Positions 24,438 through 34,134 of a stretch of DNA of 64,000 nt are shown in pieces; the first letter of the stretch is position 1; each line of letters starts with the position of its first letter. The notes under the pieces are model-generated. The model ran no database searches. It saw only the letters and a program-made list of their open reading frames with translations, and was not told where the DNA came from. Source of the stretch: Niveispirillum cyanobacteriorum (GTDB lineage: Bacteria; Pseudomonadota; Alphaproteobacteria; Azospirillales; Azospirillaceae); the NCBI RefSeq assembly GCF_002868735.1, contig NZ_CP025611.1, positions 2,859,001-2,923,000 of the forward strand, given 5' to 3'. The translations under genes were made by a program, and so were the position numbers.

Positions 24438-25214
24438 ATGGCAACCCGCACGCCGAAGGGGCCCGTGGCTGGCACGACGCTGAAGAAAGTCGTTGCGAAG
24501 CCCGCAGTGGTTCCGCCGGTTGAAAAGATTGAGAAGGCCCCCGTGGCCGCTGAACCCGCGCCGGCCCCGGCGGTCGCGCATGCGGTGGAGGAGGTGAAGA
24601 CCGCCCCCGCTGAACCCGCGCCGACGCCTGTGGCCGACCCGGTGGCTGTCGAGGCCCCTGTGGTCAAGGCACCCGAGGCACCAAAGGCACCGGCCCCCAA
24701 GGCCGTGGCGAAGCCGGCGGCGCCCAAACCAGTGAAACCGGCGGCTCCCAAGGCCGCTGCCGCCCCCGCGGCAAGTGAACCCGCCGCGCCCGCGGCAAAA
24801 GATGTTGTCCAGGCTGTCGCCTATACCAAGGAAAAGGTGGAAAAGATGAGCAAGCAGGTTTTCGCCACGTTCGACGATGTCGTCGGCTTCCAGAAGGAAA
24901 ATGTGGAGGCTTTCGTGGCTTCCTCCACGATCCTGACCAAGGGCTTTGAAGCCCTGTCGAAGGAAATCGCCGCCTTCACCCAGGCTCAGTATGAGCAGTC
25001 GGTCGCGACCACCAAGGCCCTGTTCGCCGTGAAGTCGGTGAAGGAACTGGTCGACCTGCAGACCGAATTCGCCAAGTCCTCCTTCGACGCCATCGTCGCC
25101 GAGGCCACCAAGGTCTCCGAAGCCGGCATCAAGGTCGCCAACGAAGCCGCCGAGCCGATTACCGCCCGCGTCAACGCGACGGTCGAAAAGCTGTCGAAGC
25201 TGAAGGCCGCCTGA
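24438..25214 (+). CDS. Phasin with an extended Ala/Pro/Lys-rich N-terminus
   Basis: The 258-residue protein has a helical phasin domain in its C-terminal half (about 122-258), containing FDDVVGFQKENVEAFVASS and FAVKSVKELVDLQTEFAK. Phasins coat polyhydroxybutyrate granules. Residues 1-120 are low-complexity Ala, Pro, Lys and Val with repeated APKP/KPAAPK units; this is reminiscent of the histone-like tail of PhaF, but at the other end. A sigma70 promoter and PhaR-like operator precede it, and repeat copy C follows the stop. No PHB synthase is nearby. Confidence 0.88.
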   Translation: MATRTPKGPVAGTTLKKVVAKPAVVPPVEKIEKAPVAAEPAPAPAVAHAVEEVKTAPAEPAPTPVADPVAVEAPVVKAPEAPKAPAPKAVAKPAAPKPVKPAAPKAAAAPAASEPAAPAAKDVVQAVAYTKEKVEKMSKQVFATFDDVVGFQKENVEAFVASSTILTKGFEALSKEIAAFTQAQYEQSVATTKALFAVKSVKELVDLQTEFAKSSFDAIVAEATKVSEAGIKVANEAAEPITARVNATVEKLSKLKAA

Positions 25215-25226
25215 TATTTGTTCCCT

Positions 25227-25298
25227 CAGGCGCCGGGCGGGCGCATCCGCGCCCTTGGCTTACGGCACCACGTGGTGCCGGGCCGGCAGTCGCCGGCC
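25227..25298. repeat. Intergenic repeat copy C after the phasin gene
   Basis: GGGCGC-ATCC-GCGCCC (25239-25254), the perfect 18-bp palindrome CGGCACCACGTGGTGCCG (25263-25280), and GGCCGGC-AGTC-GCCGGCC (25281-25298) follow each other. CAGGCGCCG and GGCTTACG flank them as in copy B. Stem bases differ between copies but pairing is kept. The element begins 13 bases after the phasin stop and may protect that mRNA. Confidence 0.75.
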
Positions 25299-25360
25299 AC
25301 CGGGCTTTGAATTTGTGAACGGGGTGTCGGCAACGGCACCCCGTTTTGCGTTTTGGGGTG

Positions 25361-25957
25361 CTATTCCCGCCAGAAGCGCCACACGCTGGCCGGTGGGATG
25401 TTGGCGATGGTGAAGCCGACGCGGCGGCCCTTCAGGCTCAGCGCCCGGCGCTTCACGGGGGAACGGGCGGAGTAGGTGTAGGAATAGAAGGCGCGGCCCG
25501 GTGGCATGATGTCGAAGATCGCGTCCACGATACGGCCCTGATCCTCCGCCGGGATCAGGATCATGGGCAGGCAGACCAGGACCGTGCCCACCTTGCCCTT
25601 CAGATCATCAGGCAGCATGGCGCGGATATCGGCCACGTCGCCTTCCAGCACATGGATGCCGGGATAATGCCGGCGCAGGTAATCGGCCAGTTCGGGGTCG
25701 CGTTCGACGGTGTAGAGCTTGTCGGCGGGCACACCGGCTTCCAGGATGGCGCGGGTTACAGAACCTGTGCCGCCGCCGAATTCCACCACCACCTCATCTG
25801 GCCCACGTGTGATCTGTTCGGCCATCAGGCGCGACAGGGACGGGGCCGATGGGGTGATGGATGCCATGCTCAGCGGATTGGCCAGCCAGCGCTTGAAGAA
25901 CAGCCAGGCGGCGCTGGCGTCTTGATGCGTGCGGACCGTGGCGTGGCGATGGATCAT
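25361..25957 (-). CDS. SAM-dependent methyltransferase, PmtA-like
   Basis: This 198-residue methyltransferase has the SAM motif VVVEFGGGTGSVTRAIL (about 55-71), the acidic post-I motif YTVERDPEL, and GTVLVCLPMIL before the final strand. The N-terminal helix SAAWLFFKRWLANPLSMASI is amphipathic. Size and pattern fit the Rhodobacter-type phospholipid N-methyltransferase (PmtA) or related rRNA-dimethylase-like enzymes. Phosphatidylethanolamine methylation is plausible but not proven by sequence. The gene lies alone between convergent phasin and codirectional ABC-F. Confidence 0.75.
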   Translation of the reverse strand: MIHRHATVRTHQDASAAWLFFKRWLANPLSMASITPSAPSLSRLMAEQITRGPDEVVVEFGGGTGSVTRAILEAGVPADKLYTVERDPELADYLRRHYPGIHVLEGDVADIRAMLPDDLKGKVGTVLVCLPMILIPAEDQGRIVDAIFDIMPPGRAFYSYTYSARSPVKRRALSLKGRRVGFTIANIPPASVWRFWRE

Positions 25958-26070
25958 TCTGTCAACCTGACGGTGATGCCGGCTTCAGACATGGCATGCC
26001 CATTGCCGCATTGCAACGACAGCCCCATGACAAGCCTGGGATGTGTCGCCGCACCCAACTGTATGTGGGC

Positions 26071-27987
26071 TTATACACTGCCCGCCGCCAGCGCCGTTTC
26101 CATCTGTTCGGACAGGTCCAGCCATTCCATTTCCACGCCTTCCAGATCGTTGGAAACGGAACCCAGCTCAATCTGCAGCTTTGAAACCTTGTCCGACGGG
26201 CCTTCATAGAGCTTGGGATCGGCCAGCTTGGCCTCCAGTTCCGTCTTGCGCTTGGTCAGGGTGGCCATCTTCTTTTCCAGCCCCTCAATCTGGCGGCGCA
26301 GGGGGGCCAGTTGCTGACGCAATTCCGCGGCCGCGCGGCGTTCCTCCTTGCGGGCATCGCGCCCGCCGGACTTGTCGGCTGCGGCATTGCCGCCTACACC
26401 GGCGGCGGCGGCCCGTTCGGCCCGGCTTTTTTCCAGCAGCAGGCGCTTGTAATCCTCCAGATCACCCTCGAACGGCTTGCAGGTGCCTTCATTGACCAGC
26501 CACAACCGATCGGCGGTCAGTTCGACCAGATGCGGATCGTGGCTGATGACGATGACCGCGCCCTCATACTCGTTCAGCGCCTCCACCAGCGCCTCGCGGC
26601 TGTCGATATCCAGATGGTTGGTCGGTTCGTCCAGCATCAGGATATGCGGCGCGTCGCGCGTCATCATGGCCAGCAGCAGCTTGGCCTTCTCGCCACCCGA
26701 CAGGCTGCTGATCTTGGTATCGGCCTTGGGCTGGGTGAAGCCGAACCGACCCAGATGGGAGCGCGCCTGCCCCTCCAGCGTGCCTGTGGGCATCACTGAC
26801 TGCATCTGTTGCAGGGCGGTCCAGTTCAGGTTCAACTCGTCCGACTGATGCTGTGCAAAGTAGCCCACGCGCAGCTTGGATGAACGGAACATCTCCCCGC
26901 CCATAGTGCCCAGGCGGCCGGCCAGCAGCTTGACCAGGGTCGATTTGCCATTGCCATTGGCGCCCAACAGCGCGATGCGGTCATCGGCGTCAATGCGCAG
27001 GCCCAGCTTGCGCAGCACGACCCGGTCGCCATAGCCCACCGACACATTATCCAGCCGGATCAGCGGTGGGGCCAGTTCGTCGGGCGAGGGGAAGTTGAAA
27101 TTGACGGGCGTGTCGTCAATGACCTGGATGCGCGGGCCCAGCCGTTCAATCGCTTTGAGTTTCGACTGCGCCTGGGTGGCCTTGCTGGCCTTGGCGCGGA
27201 ACCGGTCAACGAAGGCCTGAAGGTGGGCGCGCTGGGCGTCCTGCTTGGCGGCCTGGGCCTTGGCATGCTCCATCCGCATGGTGCGGACCTGCACGAACTG
27301 ATCGTAATTGCCGCCATACGCCGTCAGCTTCAACTGATCCAGATGCACGATGCTGGTCGGCACGCGGTTCAGCAGGCCACGGTCATGGGACACGATCAGC
27401 ATCGTGTGCGGGTAGTTGCGAAGATACTCCTCCAGCCACAGGGTCGCTTCCAGATCCAGATGGTTGGTCGGTTCGTCCAGCAGCAGCAGATCGGGTTCGG
27501 CGAACAGCACGCCGGCCAGGGCTACGCGCATGCGCCAGCCACCGGAGAAATCCGAACAGGGCCGTCGCTGGGCGTCCGCATCGAAACCCAGGCCCGACAG
27601 GATGCGCGCGGCGCGCGCCTCTGCCGAATGGGCCTGGATATCGGACAGGCGGTGATGGATTTCCGCGATGCGCAGGGGGTCTGTCGCCGTTTCCGCCTCG
27701 GCCAGCAGGGCGGTGCGTTCGGTATCGGCGGCCAGCACGGCGTCGATCAGCGTCGTCTCGCTGCCCGGTGCCTCCTGTTTCACCCAGCCCATTTTCAGGC
27801 CGGTGGGCAGGGTGATGGCGCCGGCATCGGCCTGCACCTCGCCCGCGATCAGGCGCAGCAGGGTGGATTTGCCCGTGCCGTTGCGCCCCACCAGCGCCAC
27901 GCGATGCCCGGCGGGAATGGTGACAGAGGCCTGATCCAGCAACAAGCGGCCGGCGATGCGATAGGTGAGGTCGGTGATCTGCAGCAT
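26071..27987 (-). CDS. ABC-F family ATPase (YheS/Uup-like)
   Basis: The 638-residue protein has two ABC domains on one chain and no membrane segments. Walker A motifs are GRNGTGKST and GANGNGKST; signatures are DFSGGWRMR and SLSGGEKAK; Walker B motifs end LLLLDEPTNHLDL and LMLDEPTNHLDI. A linker between domains (about 240-290) and a C-terminal coiled coil (about 535-630) match ABC-F proteins that act on the ribosome, such as YheS and Uup. It is most likely a translation factor rather than a transporter. The first 138 bases upstream are shared with divergent ndk. Confidence 0.88.
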   Translation of the reverse strand: MLQITDLTYRIAGRLLLDQASVTIPAGHRVALVGRNGTGKSTLLRLIAGEVQADAGAITLPTGLKMGWVKQEAPGSETTLIDAVLAADTERTALLAEAETATDPLRIAEIHHRLSDIQAHSAEARAARILSGLGFDADAQRRPCSDFSGGWRMRVALAGVLFAEPDLLLLDEPTNHLDLEATLWLEEYLRNYPHTMLIVSHDRGLLNRVPTSIVHLDQLKLTAYGGNYDQFVQVRTMRMEHAKAQAAKQDAQRAHLQAFVDRFRAKASKATQAQSKLKAIERLGPRIQVIDDTPVNFNFPSPDELAPPLIRLDNVSVGYGDRVVLRKLGLRIDADDRIALLGANGNGKSTLVKLLAGRLGTMGGEMFRSSKLRVGYFAQHQSDELNLNWTALQQMQSVMPTGTLEGQARSHLGRFGFTQPKADTKISSLSGGEKAKLLLAMMTRDAPHILMLDEPTNHLDIDSREALVEALNEYEGAVIVISHDPHLVELTADRLWLVNEGTCKPFEGDLEDYKRLLLEKSRAERAAAAGVGGNAAADKSGGRDARKEERRAAAELRQQLAPLRRQIEGLEKKMATLTKRKTELEAKLADPKLYEGPSDKVSKLQIELGSVSNDLEGVEMEWLDLSEQMETALAAGSV

Positions 27988-28058
27988 GATGACCGCCCCT
28001 TACCATAAAGCGTAGAGCCGCAGAAGCGGGACGCATACATGGCCCGCCGGATTCGGCG

Positions 28059-28087
28059 TTGCAGCAGAGCGGGACCCCCTGTATAAG
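28059..28087 (+). promoter_or_regulatory. Predicted promoter of ndk
   Basis: TTGCAG (28059-28064) and TATAAG (28082-28087) are 17 bases apart, both near consensus. Transcription would begin near 28094, about 32 bases before the ndk ATG. The reverse strand shows no equally good pair for the ABC-F gene. Confidence 0.5.
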
Positions 28088-28125
28088 CCGCCGCAGTTTC
28101 AAGCCTATGTCTTATGGAGATACCC

Positions 28126-28548
28126 ATGGCTGTCGAACGGACGCTGTCGATCGTCAAGCCCGACGCGACCCGCCGCAACCTGACCGGCAAGATCAACGCC
28201 CGCTTCGAAGAAGCCGGCCTGCGTATCGTTGCCCAGAAGCGCGTCTGGCTGTCCAAGCAGCAGGCCGAGCAGTTCTATGACGTGCACCGCGAGCGTCCGT
28301 TCTTCGGCGAGCTGGTGTCCTTCATGATCTCCGGCCCGGTGGTCGTGCAGGTTCTGGAAGGTGAGAACGCTGTGGCTCGCAACCGCGAGATCATGGGCGC
28401 CACCAACCCGGCCAATGCCGCCGCCGGCACGATCCGCAAGGACTTCGCCGAGAGCATCGAGGCGAACTCCGTCCATGGCTCCGACAGCCTGGACAACGCC
28501 AAGATCGAGATCGCCTACTTCTTCGCCGGTACCGAAATCGTCGGCTGA
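28126..28548 (+). CDS. ndk: Nucleoside diphosphate kinase
   Basis: This 140-residue enzyme exchanges gamma phosphate among NDPs and NTPs. It has the N-terminal [16 protein letters not shown] and the active-site histidine in [20 protein letters not shown] (His near 117). The ATG at 28126, about seven bases after TATGGAGA, is the usual start; an ATG at 28114 is in frame but is part of the leader. A strong terminator follows. Confidence 0.97.
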   Translation: MAVERTLSIVKPDATRRNLTGKINARFEEAGLRIVAQKRVWLSKQQAEQFYDVHRERPFFGELVSFMISGPVVVQVLEGENAVARNREIMGATNPANAAAGTIRKDFAESIEANSVHGSDSLDNAKIEIAYFFAGTEIVG

Positions 28549-28591
28549 TAAAGCCACGATTGACGGTTCCGACAGGAACACGCATCTGAGG

Positions 28592-28625
28592 AAAGCCGCC
28601 GGGGGAAACTCCGGCGGTTTTTCTT
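28592..28625 (+). terminator. Rho-independent terminator of ndk
   Basis: A stem of about ten base pairs (AAGCCGCCGG against CCGGCGGTTT at 28593-28620) with an eight-base loop is followed by TTTTC and further T's. It lies 44 bases after the ndk stop and separates ndk from the toxin-antitoxin pair. Confidence 0.85.
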
Positions 28626-28674
28626 TTGGGCGGTTTGCCTATATGCTGCGAGCGTCATGCAAGGGATATGAGCC

Positions 28675-28977
28675 ATGGCCGGCACGCTGGACGACGTGGT
28701 GACAAGGATTGAGGGCTGCGCAGATGAGCTGCGCCGACGCGGCATCCGCCACCTGTCGGTCTTTGGCTCCGTCGTGCGGGGCGAGGATCGGACCGACAGC
28801 GACGTCGATATCGCCATCGACATCGACCCCAACCGTTCCTTCTCCTTGATCCGTATGGAAGATACGCGGCTGATGCTGGAAGGGCTGCTTGGCCGTCCGG
28901 TCGATCTGGGGGAAACAGACAGTTTCCGTCCGCCGGTTCGCGCCGCGTTTGAGCAGCAGCATGTGCGGGTTTTTTGA
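28675..28977 (+). CDS. MntA-type minimal nucleotidyltransferase antitoxin
   Basis: The 100-residue protein has the nucleotidyltransferase signature GS-x10-DxD (Gly31-Ser32, Asp43, Asp45) and the strand VDIAIDI. Proteins of this type (MntA) are antitoxins that modify the tyrosine of a partner HEPN toxin. The HEPN partner starts at 28977, sharing one base (TGATG). The pair stands between the ndk terminator and rnd, with no other genes in its operon. Confidence 0.85.
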   Translation: MAGTLDDVVTRIEGCADELRRRGIRHLSVFGSVVRGEDRTDSDVDIAIDIDPNRSFSLIRMEDTRLMLEGLLGRPVDLGETDSFRPPVRAAFEQQHVRVF

Positions 28978-29312
28978 TGGGGCGGGGTGATGATCACCGT
29001 GTCGCGGATATCCTGGCAGCCATTGCCGATATTCGTAGCGACACGGAGGCAATGGATTATCCCGCCTTCGCCGCCAATCCCGTTGTTATCCGCTCTGTTC
29101 TCTATTCTATCGGCGTCATCGGAGAGGCCGCCAAAAGCTTGAGCCCTGCGGTCAAGGACAGTGCCCCCGACATCCCATGGCGGGCCATTGGTGCTATTCG
29201 GGACCGTATCGTCCATGAATATTTCCGGACGAATACCCGCCGCATATGGGATGTGGTGATGGACGATCTTGACGGCCTGGAATCTACCTTGCAGCGATGG
29301 CAGGGGCGTTAG
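28977..29312 (+). CDS. HepT-type HEPN toxin (DUF86)
   Basis: The 111-residue protein is a DUF86/HEPN RNase-type toxin with the R-x4-H-x-Y motif RDRIVHEY. In the known MNT/HEPN system that tyrosine is AMPylated by the MntA antitoxin and the arginine/histidine cut RNA. The ATG at 28977 overlaps the antitoxin stop, so the two are translationally coupled; a TTG just before it is a weaker alternative. The stop is six bases from convergent rnd. Confidence 0.85.
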   Translation: MGRGDDHRVADILAAIADIRSDTEAMDYPAFAANPVVIRSVLYSIGVIGEAAKSLSPAVKDSAPDIPWRAIGAIRDRIVHEYFRTNTRRIWDVVMDDLDGLESTLQRWQGR

Positions 29313-29318
29313 GCTCCA

Positions 29319-30470
<1,152 letters not shown>

Positions 30471-30699
30471 GGCCGGATGTGATACAACAGCCCATCGCCG
30501 CTGTCGAATACGGATATCCGTCGGGCCGGCATGCGTAGACCCGTTTCCCGCGCCTAAATCCCGGCAATGCCGGGGCTGTCCCGCGCTTGCCGGCCTTGAC
30601 AAGCCATGCCCGTCCGGTGTGGTGTGCGCACTTCGTGCCGGAGGCTTTGCCGCCGGTGTCCCCTTTCTGTTGCCTGTTCGCATCTGGGATCGATCCGCC

Positions 30700-32517
30700 A
30701 TGCACGCCTATCGCTCGCATAATTGTGGCCAACTCCGCCTGGACCATGCCGGTCAGACCGTCCGCCTGTCCGGCTGGATCAACCGCAAGCGCGACCATGG
30801 GCAGTTGCTGTTCGTTGATCTGCGCGACCATTTCGGCATCACGCAGTTGGTCGTCGACACCTCCTCCCCGCATTTCAAGGTGCTGGAAGGTCTGCGCCTG
30901 GAATCGGTGGTGACCATCACCGGTGAAGTGGTGGCCCGCACGGGCGAGACCGTGAATGAGAACCTGCCCACCGGCCATATCGAGGTGGTGGTGCGCGACG
31001 TGTCGGTGCAGTCGGCTGCCGACCCGCTGCCGCTTCAGGTCAATAGCGAACAGGATGCCGGCGAGGAGCTGCGCCTGCGTTACCGCTTCCTGGACCTGCG
31101 CCGCGAGAAGATGCAGAAGAACATCCTTCTGCGCTCCAACGTCATCGCGTCGGCCCGCCGCCGCATGATCGACCAGGGTTTCGTGGAGTTCCAGACCCCG
31201 ATCCTGACGGCCAGCAGCCCCGAAGGTGCCCGCGACTTCCTGGTGCCCTCGCGCAACCATCCCGGCAAGTTCTACGCCCTGCCGCAGGCCCCGCAGCAGT
31301 TCAAGCAGTTGTTGATGGTGTCGGGCTTCGATCGCTATTTCCAGATCGCCCCCTGCTTCCGCGATGAAGACAGCCGTGCGGATCGCTCGCCGGGTGAGTT
31401 CTACCAGCTCGATTTCGAGATGAGCTTTGTCACCCAGGAAGACGTGTTCGCGGCCATCGAGCCGGTGATCCACGGGATTTTTGAGGAATTCAGCGGCTTC
31501 ACGGGTACCAAGCGGGCCGTGTCCCCGTACCCGTTCGTGCGCATCCCGTATGCTGAATCGATGCTGAAATACGGCAACGACAAGCCGGACCTGCGCAACC
31601 CGCTCGTCATCACTGACGTGACCGAGGTGTTCAAGCGCGAGGATGTGGAGTTCAAGGCCTTCAAGGGCGTGATCGAGAAAGGCGGCGTGGTTCGCGCCAT
31701 TCGTGCGCCGTCGGTCAGCGACCGTCCGCGCAGCTTCTTCGACAAGCTGAACGACTGGGCCCGGGGACTGGGTGCGCCGGGCCTGGGCTATATCCTGTTC
31801 GAAGCCGCCGGCGGCAAGGGCCCCATCGCCAAGTTCGTGCCGGAAGCAGCCCAGGCGGCCCTGCGTGAGCTGGTCGGTCTGAAGGATGGCGATGCCGTCT
31901 TCTTCGTCTGCGATCAGGTCGGCCCCGCCGCCAAGCTGGCCGGTCTGGCCCGCACCAAGATCGGTGAGGAATTGGACCTGATCGAGAAGGACACCTACAA
32001 GTTCTGCTGGATCGTCGATTTCCCGATGTTCGAATATGACGAAGAGCGCAAGAAGATCGACTTCTCGCACAACCCGTTCTCCATGCCGCAGGGCGGGCTG
32101 GACGCGCTGCTGAACCAGGATCCGCTCACCATCAACGCCTATCAGTACGACATCGTCTGTAACGGTGTTGAACTGTCCTCGGGCGCGATCCGGAACCACA
32201 AGCCGGAGATCATGTACAAGGCGTTCGAGATTGCCGGTTATCCGCCGGAGGTTCTGGAAGCCAAGTTCGGCGGCATGCTGTCGGCCTTCAAGCTGGGCGC
32301 CCCGCCGCACGGTGGCTCGGCCCCCGGCATCGACCGCATGGTCATGCTGCTGGCCGACGAGCCCAACATCCGCGAAGTCATCGTCTTCCCGCTGAACCAG
32401 CGCGCCGAAGACCTGCTGATGCAGGCCCCCAACGCCACCACGCCGGACCGGCTGAAGGAACTGCATATCAAGCTGGACCTGCCCAAGCCGAAGATCACGA
32501 CGGCGGACCCCGCCTGA
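30700..32517 (+). CDS. aspS: Aspartyl-tRNA synthetase
   Basis: The 605-residue class IIb synthetase has the N-terminal anticodon-binding OB fold ([20 protein letters not shown]), motif 2 ([20 protein letters not shown]) and motif 3 ([19 protein letters not shown]), and the bacterial GAD insertion domain between them. Length is typical of bacterial AspRS. A strong terminator follows seven bases after the TGA. Confidence 0.97.
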   Translation: MHAYRSHNCGQLRLDHAGQTVRLSGWINRKRDHGQLLFVDLRDHFGITQLVVDTSSPHFKVLEGLRLESVVTITGEVVARTGETVNENLPTGHIEVVVRDVSVQSAADPLPLQVNSEQDAGEELRLRYRFLDLRREKMQKNILLRSNVIASARRRMIDQGFVEFQTPILTASSPEGARDFLVPSRNHPGKFYALPQAPQQFKQLLMVSGFDRYFQIAPCFRDEDSRADRSPGEFYQLDFEMSFVTQEDVFAAIEPVIHGIFEEFSGFTGTKRAVSPYPFVRIPYAESMLKYGNDKPDLRNPLVITDVTEVFKREDVEFKAFKGVIEKGGVVRAIRAPSVSDRPRSFFDKLNDWARGLGAPGLGYILFEAAGGKGPIAKFVPEAAQAALRELVGLKDGDAVFFVCDQVGPAAKLAGLARTKIGEELDLIEKDTYKFCWIVDFPMFEYDEERKKIDFSHNPFSMPQGGLDALLNQDPLTINAYQYDIVCNGVELSSGAIRNHKPEIMYKAFEIAGYPPEVLEAKFGGMLSAFKLGAPPHGGSAPGIDRMVMLLADEPNIREVIVFPLNQRAEDLLMQAPNATTPDRLKELHIKLDLPKPKITTADPA

Positions 32518-32523
32518 GACTGA

Positions 32524-32552
32524 AAAAGCCCGCCTTTAAGGCGGGCTTTTTT
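32524..32552 (+). terminator. Rho-independent terminator of aspS
   Basis: A 13-bp stem, AAAAGCCCGCCTT (32524-32536) against AAGGCGGGCTTTT (32538-32550), is followed by T's. The flanking A-run also makes it usable on the minus strand. Confidence 0.92.
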
Positions 32553-32599
32553 GTTGGCTGTTCGTGGCTCGGATTAGGCCTCGTTAATCCGCGCCATGA

Positions 32600-33118
32600 C
32601 TACTCGATCAATGGGCAGTCGTTCTCCACCCCATACCGCTCGATCCGCAGCGACTTCTCCGCCACGTTCCACCGGTACAGCCTGCTAAAGGCGCATTCGG
32701 GCAGGTTGGGCAGGGTGGGGCCACCCATGGCGGCGATCAGGGGCGTGACCGTGTTGGAATGGCCGACCACCAGCGCCACCTGACCGGGTTTCAGGGTGCC
32801 CAGCTTTTCGGCCAGTTGCTTCACATGCGTCGGGATATCGCCGGGCGGGATGGGCACCACTTCTGGCGTCACGCCCAGGGCCGCCGCCGTGGGGGCAGCG
32901 GTGTCGCGGGTGCGGCGGGCGTGGCTGGTCAGAATCATGGTAGGCGCGGTGGCGCGCAGCAGGTCGGCCAGGCTCTGGGCCCGGGCCTGCCCCGCCGGGG
33001 TCAGGCCGGGATCCGCCTCGGTCGATTTCTCCGCGTGGCGGACCAGGACTACTTCCTGCGCGATTGTGGGCAGGGCGAGGACAAGGGTCAGGGCCAATGC
33101 GGCCGTCAGACGGATCAT
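32600..33118 (-). CDS. Exported SixA-like histidine phosphatase
   Basis: The 172-residue protein has a cleavable signal peptide (MIRLTAALALTLVLALPTIA) and the histidine phosphatase signature VVLVRHAEKS (catalytic His near 28), a second arginine in SHARRTRDTA and the second His in VVGHSNTVT. It is predicted to be periplasmic. Its start overlaps xerD's stop by four bases, so it is coupled to xerD; the reason for that link is unclear. Confidence 0.83.
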   Translation of the reverse strand: MIRLTAALALTLVLALPTIAQEVVLVRHAEKSTEADPGLTPAGQARAQSLADLLRATAPTMILTSHARRTRDTAAPTAAALGVTPEVVPIPPGDIPTHVKQLAEKLGTLKPGQVALVVGHSNTVTPLIAAMGGPTLPNLPECAFSRLYRWNVAEKSLRIERYGVENDCPLIE

Positions 33119-34134
33119 GCTTTGGCCTTTCGCTTGCCCGACAGCGGATGGTGCATCTCCACCGTCTGTTTCAGCCGTTCACCCGCGACATGCGTATAAA
33201 TCTGGGTCGTGCCGATATCGGCATGGCCCAGCATCTTCTGTACCGAGCGCAGATCGGCGCCATGGTCCAGAAGGTGGGTGGCGAAGCAATGGCGTAGCAC
33301 ATGGGGGCTGACCTTGGCGGGGTCCAGCCCGGCGCGGATGGCCAGATCCTTCAGCAACTGCCCGAACCGCTGCCGCGTCAGGACGCCTGCGGTGGCGCGC
33401 GAAGGGAACAGATAGGCCTGCTGCTTGCCCTCCCGCCCCTTGGTCATGAAATAGGGCCGGTCGGGCAGATAGGCCGAAATGGCGTCGCGGGCGGGGGCGG
33501 ACAAGGGCACCAGCCGTTCCTTGCCACCCTTGCCGCGCACGATCAGGGCGCGGGCATCACGGGTCAGGGCGTTCATGGGCAGGCCCACCAGTTCCGACAC
33601 GCGCAGGCCCGTGGCGTACAGCACCTCCAGCAGGGCATTCAGCCGCCGCCCCTCCGGCGCGCCCAGACGGGCGGCTTCGGCCAGCATGGCGGCAACATCA
33701 CTTTCCGACAGAATCTTGGGTAGGGACCGGCCCTGCTTGGGCGTGTCCAGGACGCTGGCCGGGTCTTCGGCCCGGCGCCCCTCCGACACCAGGAATTTGT
33801 AGTACTGGCGCAGGGCCGACAGACGGCGGGCCACGGTTTTGGCCGCCGACGCATCCTTGATGCGATCGGCATAAAGATGCTCCAGATAGGCCCGCAGATC
33901 ATCGCTGCTGGCCTGATCCAGGCTGGGCCGCTTGGCCTGTGTCAGGAAGCCAGCCACATCCGTCAGGTCCCGGCGATAGGCATCGCGCGTGTTAGCGCTG
34001 GCGGCGCGTTCGGCCACCATCATGTCCAGAAAAGCATCGACCCAGGGCGGCGGCGGGGCGGGGGCCTTGCGGGGCCGGCCCGGCCGTGCCTTGGTCGCCC
34101 CTGTCGTCGGTGCCACCCCCGCCATCGCCCTCAC
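33115..34134 (-). CDS. xerD: Tyrosine recombinase XerD
   Basis: The 339-residue protein is a Xer-type tyrosine recombinase for dimer resolution at dif. It has a SAM-like N-terminal core-binding domain (35-125) and the catalytic residues: Arg in ATGLRVSEL, Lys in GKGGKERLV, His and Arg in SPHVLRHCFATHLL, His in MLGHADI, and Tyr in TQIYTHV. The first 30 residues are a basic extension not seen in the E. coli protein. It overlaps both neighbours by four bases. No integron, phage or island lies around it. Confidence 0.88.
   Translation of the reverse strand: MRAMAGVAPTTGATKARPGRPRKAPAPPPPWVDAFLDMMVAERAASANTRDAYRRDLTDVAGFLTQAKRPSLDQASSDDLRAYLEHLYADRIKDASAAKTVARRLSALRQYYKFLVSEGRRAEDPASVLDTPKQGRSLPKILSESDVAAMLAEAARLGAPEGRRLNALLEVLYATGLRVSELVGLPMNALTRDARALIVRGKGGKERLVPLSAPARDAISAYLPDRPYFMTKGREGKQQAYLFPSRATAGVLTRQRFGQLLKDLAIRAGLDPAKVSPHVLRHCFATHLLDHGADLRSVQKMLGHADIGTTQIYTHVAGERLKQTVEMHHPLSGKRKAKA

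Noticed and set aside
4851-25298. The palindromic repeats as CRISPR or attachment sites
   Set aside because: They are three scattered copies with different stem bases, no spacers, no cas genes and no integrase beside them; xerD here is a housekeeping recombinase.
28675-29312. A mobile island around the toxin-antitoxin pair
   Set aside because: No transposase, integrase, direct repeats or shift in base composition is visible at its borders.
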